Origin: Candidatus Sordicultor fermentans
GTDB lineage: Bacteria > Atribacterota > Atribacteria > Atribacterales > Caldatribacteriaceae
NCBI GenBank assembly: GCA_002385475.1
Contig: DGDO01000123.1
Coordinates: forward strand, 1-9,405
Reading direction: 5' to 3'
DNA length: 9,405 nucleotides
Shown: positions 4,724 through 9,405 of the stretch, in pieces
Layout: every line of letters begins with the position of its first letter
Position numbering within the stretch: position 1 is the stretch's first letter
Made by a program: the position numbers and the translations under genes
Notes under the pieces: generated by a model
What the model was told of the DNA's origin: nothing
What the model saw: only the letters and a program-made list of their open reading frames with translations
The model's database searches: none

Positions 4724-5716
4724 ATGTTTTATGATGAGCCCGAAGGCAAAGTTATCAATTTGCATGATTCGAAGATTACCCGCTTTTTTAAGCGTTTAGG
4801 GTACTTGGTAATAGTAATTGTAATAGCCATTTATTTCCTGACTGGGATTTATGTTGTAGGTCCTGATGAGGTTGGTATGGTAAGAACTCTGGGGAAATTT
4901 TCTCGGCAGGTACCCCCCGGCCTTCATTATCATCTTCCTTATCCTTTTCAAACCGTAGTAAAACCCAAAGTAACCGAACTTAGGAGAATAGAAATTGGTT
5001 TTCGCACCCTGTACCCCGGTCCTCCTCCTCACCACCAGCTTTTTCCGGAAGAATCCTTAATGCTCACCGGAGATGAAAATATTGTAGACTGCCAGTATAT
5101 AGTTCAATATCGAATTTCTGACCCTTATGCTTACCTGTTTCTTATTCGCGATGCAGAAAATGCGGTACGAAATGCGGCCGAAGCTGCTATGCGAGAAGTG
5201 GTGGGCAAAAAAGGTATTGATGAGGTGCTCACCGTAGGGCGATCTGACGTTCAACAGGAAGCCAGGTCTTTGACGCAAGAAATTTTAGACTCCTACCAGA
5301 GCGGAATTGATGTGGTAGCGGTTCAGCTGCAAGATGTTCAACCCCCGCAGGAAGTGGCCGCCGCTTTCAGAGATGTAGCCAGTGCCCGGGAAGATCGAGC
5401 CCGTTTTATTAATCAAGCTCAGGCCTACCGTAATCAGGTTGTTCCTCAGGCGAGAGGAGAGGCGGCTAAAATTCTGGAGGAAGCTCAGGCTTTTCAGGCT
5501 ACGGTTATTAAAGAAGCTGAGGGAGAAGCTGCTCGTTTCCTCCGAGTTCTCTCGGAATACCAGCTTAACCCCGATATCTCTCGAGAGCGGATTTTCCTGG
5601 AAACCATGGAGACCGTATGGCCTCAAGTGAATAAATTTATATTCGACAGCCAGGAAAATAACGAGAGCGTTTTAAAGTTTTTACCTTTAGTGACGAGAGA
5701 GGCTGAAGATGAGTAG
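4724..5716 (+). CDS. hflK: HflK, SPFH membrane protein modulating FtsH
   Basis: This 330-residue membrane-anchored SPFH (prohibitin/stomatin) protein is an HflK, partner of HflC in the large complex that encloses and restrains the FtsH protease. It has a short cytoplasmic N-terminus, one transmembrane helix (about 27-45), and then the typical VVGPDEVGMVRTLGKFSRQV and PPGLHYHLPYPF (44-75). MLTGDENIVD (113-122) followed by QYRI is the HflK signature. A long Ala/Glu/Arg-rich coiled coil (about 215-275) precedes a C-terminal segment containing RIFLETMETVWPQVNKFIFD (289-308). The N-terminal Gly-rich region of proteobacterial HflK is absent. The ATG at 4724 lacks a Shine-Dalgarno, but the promoter position explains this by a near-leaderless mRNA. 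The alternative TTG at 4760 is poorer. The 3' end overlaps hflC by eight bases. Confidence 0.92.
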   Translation: MFYDEPEGKVINLHDSKITRFFKRLGYLVIVIVIAIYFLTGIYVVGPDEVGMVRTLGKFSRQVPPGLHYHLPYPFQTVVKPKVTELRRIEIGFRTLYPGPPPHHQLFPEESLMLTGDENIVDCQYIVQYRISDPYAYLFLIRDAENAVRNAAEAAMREVVGKKGIDEVLTVGRSDVQQEARSLTQEILDSYQSGIDVVAVQLQDVQPPQEVAAAFRDVASAREDRARFINQAQAYRNQVVPQARGEAAKILEEAQAFQATVIKEAEGEAARFLRVLSEYQLNPDISRERIFLETMETVWPQVNKFIFDSQENNESVLKFLPLVTREAEDE

Positions 5717-6593
5717 AAAATGGTTAACTCGGCTTACTATGGTGCTGATAATTATAGCGGTTGTAGTGATTATCCGTCCCTGGTATATCCTGGATGAAAC
5801 CGAACAGGCAGTTATTCTGCAGTTAGGTAAACCAATAGCTACGATAAAAGAAAGCGGGCTCCACCTCAAGCTACCTTATCCCCTCCAGGTGGTTTACAAA
5901 TTTGATAAAAGGCTGCTGGAATACGATTCTCCTCCTGAGGAGGTAATTACCGAAGACAAAAAAACTCTGCTAATTGACTACTATGCTCGCTGGAAGATAG
6001 TGGATCCCTTGCTTTTTTTGCAAACAGTGGTGAGCGAGGCTAGGGCGATGGTGAGAATTGATGACATTGCCTATTCTGAGCTTCGGACAGAGGTCGGCAA
6101 AGTTGAGCTGATGGATATAGTAGCCACAGAGAGAGGGCAAATTATGGAGAGGGTAACCGCTAAAACCAACCTCAAGGCTCAAGATTTTGGGGTGGAAGTG
6201 GTAGACGTCAGGATAAAACGGGCTGACCTCCCCTCCCAGAACGAAGAAGCAGTTTTTCAGCGAATGCAAACCGAAAGAGAACAGCAGGCCAAGCAGTACC
6301 GTTCAGAAGGTGAAGAAGAGGCAACTAAAGTTCAAGCTGCTGCCGATCGGGAAAAGGCCTTGATTTTAGCTGAAGCAAGAAGAGAAGCTCAAATCATCCG
6401 GGGAGAAGGGGAGGCCGAGGCTCTCAAGATTTACGCAGAAGCCTATAACCAGGACCCGGAATTTTTTGCTTTTTTAAGAACTATGGAAATGTATGAAAAA
6501 TCTTTTACTGAAAAAGACACCCTCATTCTCACTCCTGAATCTGAAATATTAAATTACTTGAAAAGCCCAAGGCAGTCTGCGACGCGAGATTAA
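5709..6593 (+). CDS. hflC: HflC, SPFH membrane protein modulating FtsH
   Basis: This 294-residue partner of HflK has one N-terminal transmembrane helix (about 8-23) and then the family hallmarks. These are ILDETEQAVILQLGKPI (27-43), SGLHLKLPYPLQVV (49-62), LLIDYYARWKIVDP (87-100) and ERGQIMERV (141-149). The Gln/Glu/Arg/Ala-rich coiled coil spans about 180-245. QDPEFFAFLRTMEMYEKSF (248-266), with LILTPESEILNYL (272-284), is the classic HflC C-terminus. The ATG lies inside the hflK stop region (ATGAGTAG), so the two are translationally coupled and made in equal amounts, as expected for an alternating assembly. The gene ends the operon; the next gene is 233 bases away. Confidence 0.93.
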   Translation: MSRKWLTRLTMVLIIIAVVVIIRPWYILDETEQAVILQLGKPIATIKESGLHLKLPYPLQVVYKFDKRLLEYDSPPEEVITEDKKTLLIDYYARWKIVDPLLFLQTVVSEARAMVRIDDIAYSELRTEVGKVELMDIVATERGQIMERVTAKTNLKAQDFGVEVVDVRIKRADLPSQNEEAVFQRMQTEREQQAKQYRSEGEEEATKVQAAADREKALILAEARREAQIIRGEGEAEALKIYAEAYNQDPEFFAFLRTMEMYEKSFTEKDTLILTPESEILNYLKSPRQSATRD

Positions 6594-6625
6594 AAGCGTA
6601 AATTATTAAAAAACTAAACATAACA

Positions 6626-6649
6626 ACGCTGGGAAATACATTTCAGCGT
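6626..6649 (+). terminator. Hairpin downstream of hflC (weak terminator candidate)
   Basis: ACGCTG (6626-6631) pairs with CAGCGT (6644-6649) across a 12-base loop that can add AAAT/ATTT pairing. No T-run follows, so if it ends transcription it does so inefficiently or with Rho. The rest of 6594-6826 is A+T-rich non-coding DNA apart from the promoter of the next gene. Confidence 0.35.
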
Positions 6650-6776
6650 GCCTGCAGCGCTCTTCCTTCTGTCACCGCGAAATTAACTGTAAATTTAAGA
6701 GATAAGTTTTCTGCGGAGTTTTAAAAATATTACAAATTTGAGAAAATACTTCATTAAACATGTTTTGATAGACAGG

Positions 6777-6804
6777 TTGCGCTTTGGAAGTAAAGAGTTA
6801 AAAT
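6777..6804 (+). promoter_or_regulatory. Weak promoter before the DUF4139-like pair
   Basis: TTGCGC (6777-6782), 16 bases, TAAAAT (6799-6804). The -10 fits well and the -35 only in its TTG. A near-perfect Shine-Dalgarno GGAGGTGA (6816-6823) follows, with six bases between its GGAGG core and the ATG at 6827. Confidence 0.4.
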
Positions 6805-6826
6805 TAGTTGTTTGCGGAGGTGAAGT

Positions 6827-8005
6827 ATGAAAAAATACAGTTTAATATTAGCGTTTTTTCTCAGTATTTTTTTTGGCTTCTCACCAATATCCCACGCTCT
6901 CCTTTCCCAATCCGTGAGTCCTGATGAATCTTGGTTAACAATTTATCAGAATATTGACCGGGCCTGGGTGGTTGAAAAAGTCACTTTGTCACTCGAGGAG
7001 GGGGAGAATCGCTTTTTCTTAACCGGAGACAATCTTCTTCGCGAAAGACTCTATTTTCATCCTCTCGATCCTTTAACTTCTTTAAAAACCGTTGCTACTA
7101 CTTCTGCAAATGGATATCAGGTTGAAATTGAGGCTCAAGAAGCCGGTTCCTATTCTTTTCTCCTTTCCTTTTTTATGAGTGGATTTAATTGGAAAGGACG
7201 GTATATGGCAATATGGGATGAGAGGGACTCTCTTTTTTACCTTTATCCCTCAGTATTTCTCTCCAATCACAAAAGCATGACCTGGGAGAATGTGCATATA
7301 AGCTGGCTGCTCGGAGAGCCGGTATTTTTATTTGAGGAAACGGCAAGGGGGATTGCAGATGAAATGAAGCTGGCTGTGGAAGAAGCCCGGCCTCGAGTGA
7401 TGAAAAGCGAAAAACCAGTAGCAATGGAAAGAGTGTCAGAATATCAGGTTTTTCACTTGCCCTATATGGTTGACTTTCCCGGTAATAGTCTCTTACAAGT
7501 TTTCCCCGAGATGCAAAAACTTCCCGTGAAGGAAGTCATTAGAATTGAAGAAGGGAACGAGGTCAGAGTTTTAAAAATGAAAAATCAAGGCGAGCCTCTC
7601 CCGGGGGGATGGATAACTATATTCAGAGAAAATCAATCGGTAATAGGGAGCTTCGAATTTCCGGGGGCAAGAACTCAGGAAGAGCTGGAAATACCAGTGG
7701 GAACGGTTAAGGATTTTCGGACTGAACGTGTGGAAGTGAGCTATAAACGCTTGAAGGCTGATTGGAATAAAGATAAAGATGTGGTGGGTTTCTGGTCTCA
7801 AAAGGTGATTCGTTTCAATCTTTTAAACCACGGTGAATCAAGTAAAGCTGTGGAAATAATAGAACCCCTGCCTCAGGGAGCCGAATTAACCGGAGACGAG
7901 AACTGGAAATGGGAGGACGGGAAAGCTTATCTGGAATTGACTGTTGAACCTGATAGCGAAGAGGAAATCGTTTTGCAATATGAATTTCGGGAGGATTGGC
8001 CATGA
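6827..8005 (+). CDS. Exported DUF4139-like protein
   Basis: The 392-residue product has a Sec signal peptide (1-24, ISHA). The segment FNWKGRYMAIWDERD...FYLYPSVFLSNHKSMTWENVHISWLLGEP (120-165) has the DUF4139 layout: W-x-x-Y, a strand pair, N-x-T/S-x-x-W-x-N-V, then x-x-G-x-P. PLPGGWITIFREN (258-269) and IGSFEFPGARTQEELEIPVG (273-292) match the LPxGxVxVY...G...LxxG part. The C-terminal domain VIRFNLLNHGESSKAVEIIE (327-346) through IVLQYEFRE (381-389) matches the N-x-K/x-VxVxExLP region at the end of the family. The predicted fold is all-beta, and the family has no well-defined biochemical role. The family call is from memory of its pattern. The ATG has an ideal Shine-Dalgarno. The last four bases overlap the start of the next gene, which appears to be a divergent paralogue. 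Confidence 0.8.
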   Translation: MKKYSLILAFFLSIFFGFSPISHALLSQSVSPDESWLTIYQNIDRAWVVEKVTLSLEEGENRFFLTGDNLLRERLYFHPLDPLTSLKTVATTSANGYQVEIEAQEAGSYSFLLSFFMSGFNWKGRYMAIWDERDSLFYLYPSVFLSNHKSMTWENVHISWLLGEPVFLFEETARGIADEMKLAVEEARPRVMKSEKPVAMERVSEYQVFHLPYMVDFPGNSLLQVFPEMQKLPVKEVIRIEEGNEVRVLKMKNQGEPLPGGWITIFRENQSVIGSFEFPGARTQEELEIPVGTVKDFRTERVEVSYKRLKADWNKDKDVVGFWSQKVIRFNLLNHGESSKAVEIIEPLPQGAELTGDENWKWEDGKAYLELTVEPDSEEEIVLQYEFREDWP

Positions 8006-9069
8006 AAAAACTATTGTTGGTATTGATTATAATCCTTTTTATCTCCGGTAGTGCTCTGGCTCAGGATTTAATAGTGGAAAAAAATCCGGAAGAAATTTTT
8101 ATTTTTGCAGGAGATTCTTCGTTTTATCAAAAGGAAACCTGGGTGGTTGAGCTTCAACCCGGGGAAAATATTTATTCCTGGGAAAAACCGTTTTCGGTGC
8201 AAGAGGAGGAAGTGTTTATTCAAGTTGAGGGTGGTGAATTAGTGAGTTTGATTAGTGATTCTTCTAACGAGAGCACCAAGATAATAATAGTGGCAGAAGA
8301 ACAAACAAAAGGGAAAATTTATTTAATCTTTCCTCTTTTGTACCTTGACCTGAACTATTTGTATCAATATTTTTGGGAGCCGGATAAAAATGTTCCAGCT
8401 GGAACGTTATTGGTGGATATAACGAATGAAGGTCAGGAGCCGATTCCTGAAAGCCATTTTATTATTTCCGGGAAAGAATTTATTTTTGGTTTAAAGCCTT
8501 ATGAAACTAAACGACTCGTTGTTGATGAATTCCAGGCTGTTCGGGCAGAGAAAATATCGCGTTATAATCCTCTCTCTTATGGGGATACCGATGTTCATTT
8601 TTTCTGGGATCTCTTTGTTTCTGGGGATATCCTTTTCCCCGCTAAAATAGAATGCTTCGAAGGGTCTACGTCAGGAGTTGTATTTTTGGGCGAAAGCTAT
8701 ACCCTGGGAGAATCGTCTGAGCTGGAAATAAAAGTGGGGAAAAGCAATGATATCACTATTGAAGAAAAAATAGAAAAGCAAGATAAATTAAATCAAGTTT
8801 ATAACAGAGAGGGGAAAGAGGTGCTTTATGATACCCAGGAGAAAAAAGTATACAAAGTAGCCAACCGTTCCCCGGAAAGAAAGAAAATAGAAGTTTTTGT
8901 TCCTCTTCAGGAGAGTTATGAGTTAATTAGCCATTCGGTTCCTTTAAGTCGGGTTGAAAGTAACCAGATATCATTTGTTCTCGAGATTGAGCCCCAGGAT
9001 GAGGTGGAGGTTGTTTTAGAAGTGGCTGGTAAAAATTTAACCTCGGGTTTTGCTTTTAGAAGCTGGTAA
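8002..9069 (+). CDS. Exported paralogue of the DUF4139-like protein
   Basis: I chose the ATG at 8002, in the ATGA overlap with the previous stop and seven bases after GGGAGG. An in-frame TTG at 7996 adds only two residues and has worse spacing. The 355-residue product has a Sec signal peptide (MKKLLLVLIIILFISGSALA). FYQKETWVVELQPGENIYSW mirrors the AWVVEKVTLSLEEGENRFFL of its neighbour. The middle has QYFWEPDKNVPAGTLLVDITNEGQEP, and the C-terminus KVYKVANRSPERKKIEVFVP and EVEVVLEVAG mirrors the neighbour's N-x-x-x-x-x-K-x-VEI end. It looks like a shorter, more diverged member of the same family. Coupled translation and shared export suggest the two proteins act together, perhaps as a heteromer at the envelope. 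That is inference. Confidence 0.75.
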   Translation: MKKLLLVLIIILFISGSALAQDLIVEKNPEEIFIFAGDSSFYQKETWVVELQPGENIYSWEKPFSVQEEEVFIQVEGGELVSLISDSSNESTKIIIVAEEQTKGKIYLIFPLLYLDLNYLYQYFWEPDKNVPAGTLLVDITNEGQEPIPESHFIISGKEFIFGLKPYETKRLVVDEFQAVRAEKISRYNPLSYGDTDVHFFWDLFVSGDILFPAKIECFEGSTSGVVFLGESYTLGESSELEIKVGKSNDITIEEKIEKQDKLNQVYNREGKEVLYDTQEKKVYKVANRSPERKKIEVFVPLQESYELISHSVPLSRVESNQISFVLEIEPQDEVEVVLEVAGKNLTSGFAFRSW

Positions 9070-9165
9070 TATTAAACAAATAATCCGCTTTCCGTGGGTG
9101 GTTCTGGTAAGATTAATGATACCCATATGAGAGAGGACAAAGAGAGGCTCTAAAGGCATGCTGCA

Positions 9166-9194
9166 TTGTGGGTTGTTGTCTTGCATGGTATAAT
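9166..9194 (+). promoter_or_regulatory. Extended -10 promoter of the terminal lipoprotein gene
   Basis: A perfect TATAAT (9189-9194) is preceded by TGG, giving the TGnTATAAT extended -10 form. A weak -35 TTGTGG (9166-9171) lies at 17 bases. The predicted leader is about 65 bases. It includes ATTTTATCAAAAT, a small dyad at about 9223-9235, and ends in a GAAGGTG ribosome site. The 9070-9165 stretch shows no gene or clear terminator. Confidence 0.6.
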
Positions 9195-9266
9195 GAGCAG
9201 AGTTCAACATCATCGAGGCTCAATTTTATCAAAATCAAGTTAATCCTTAAAAAGAAGGTGAAATTT

Positions 9267-9405
9267 GTGAGGTTCCTAAAATTAGTTTTAATCCTGAGCC
9301 TTTGCCTGGTTTTGTTAACCGCCCTTGCTGGATGTTCGCCTGCAGGTGCAGACTTAGAAGGCACCCCTGAGGAAGACTCTACTACTACACCTACTACACC
9401 TACTA
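9267..9405 (+). CDS. Lipoprotein with Thr/Pro-rich linker (truncated by window end)
   Basis: A GTG at 9267, six bases after AAGGTG, opens MRFLKLVLILSLCLVLLTAL and then AGC. The lipobox LAGC is at residues 20-23, with Cys23 as the lipidation site. The start of the mature protein is SPAGADLEGTPEEDS, then a run of Thr and Pro. The linker presumably spaces a folded domain, outside the window, from the membrane. At least 46 codons are visible. Such Thr/Pro spacers are common in cell-surface lipoproteins, including solute-binding proteins, but nothing here reveals the function. It has its own strong promoter, so it is a separate transcription unit from the DUF4139-like pair. Confidence 0.85.
   Translation, partial: MRFLKLVLILSLCLVLLTALAGCSPAGADLEGTPEEDSTTTPTTPT
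9381..9405 (+). repeat. 9-bp tandem repeat encoding Thr-Thr-Pro
   Basis: The unit ACTACACCT is at 9384-9392 and 9393-9401, with a partial third copy to the window end and a related ACT before it. It is in frame and encodes the Thr/Pro linker. Whole-codon units mean copy number could change without breaking the frame. Confidence 0.7.

Noticed and set aside
9113..9364. Minus-strand ORF opposite the terminal lipoprotein
   Set aside because: It runs antisense across the strong promoter, lipobox coding region and leader. It has no ribosome site and no recognisable features.
1..9405. CRISPR arrays, IS elements with terminal inverted repeats, rRNA, riboswitches
   Set aside because: No regularly spaced repeats, transposase frames, rRNA-like sequence or recognisable riboswitch cores were seen on either strand.

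Overview
The window reads as bacterial chromosome with a small, decayed tRNA-associated island at its left end and ordinary housekeeping genes to the right. Shine-Dalgarno sites are strong (GGAGG or GGAGGTGA), TGA is used as a normal stop, and there are lipoprotein signals, an HflK/HflC pair and an ImmA-type protease. Taxonomy is not decidable from the sequence alone. The HflK/HflC pair and DUF4139-like exported proteins would suit a diderm or an uncultivated lineage of moderate GC, but this is only a guess. Bases 1-32 are the 3' end of a tRNA, most likely tRNA-Pro.

Bases ~27-2927 look like a remnant integrative element. Starting at the tRNA and reading leftward (minus strand), the genes run in transcription order as follows: a damaged Xre/Cro-type repressor (2600-2206), an ImmA/IrrE-like metallopeptidase (2204-1797), a lipoprotein (1787-1356), a secreted beta-sandwich-like protein (1327-860), a secreted protein resembling the VasI/TagO domain (848-312), and a broken tyrosine-integrase N-terminus (315 to about 75) that runs up to the tRNA. 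Genes are packed with overlaps or very short gaps, and two stop codons are embedded in the next gene's Shine-Dalgarno site (TAGGAGG). One good promoter (TTGGAA-N17-TATAAT) sits so close to the repressor ATG that its mRNA would be leaderless, like lambda cI from PRM. The tRNA tail CGACCAGAAT (27-36) recurs exactly at 2918-2927, and the two copies are candidate att sites. The island is visibly more A+T-rich than the flanking genes.

Next to the right-hand repeat, a minus-strand ThDP-dependent enzyme of the acetolactate synthase superfamily (4605-2929) diverges from an hflK-hflC operon (4724-6593). The 118-bp divergent spacer carries promoters for both sides and several overlapping inverted repeats. 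hflK also appears to be transcribed with almost no 5' leader. HflK and HflC would form the SPFH membrane complex that surrounds and modulates the FtsH protease; ftsH itself is not in the window.

From 6827 to 9069 two overlapping genes (ATGA) encode exported DUF4139-like proteins that look like paralogues acting together outside the cytoplasmic membrane. A strong extended -10 promoter then drives a lipoprotein gene with a Thr/Pro repeat linker that is cut by the window end.

The most unusual part is the left island: an Xre/ImmA control pair placed directly on a train of exported proteins and a dying integrase. It may be a small cargo element whose exported products are kept (their frames look intact) while its mobility and control genes decay.
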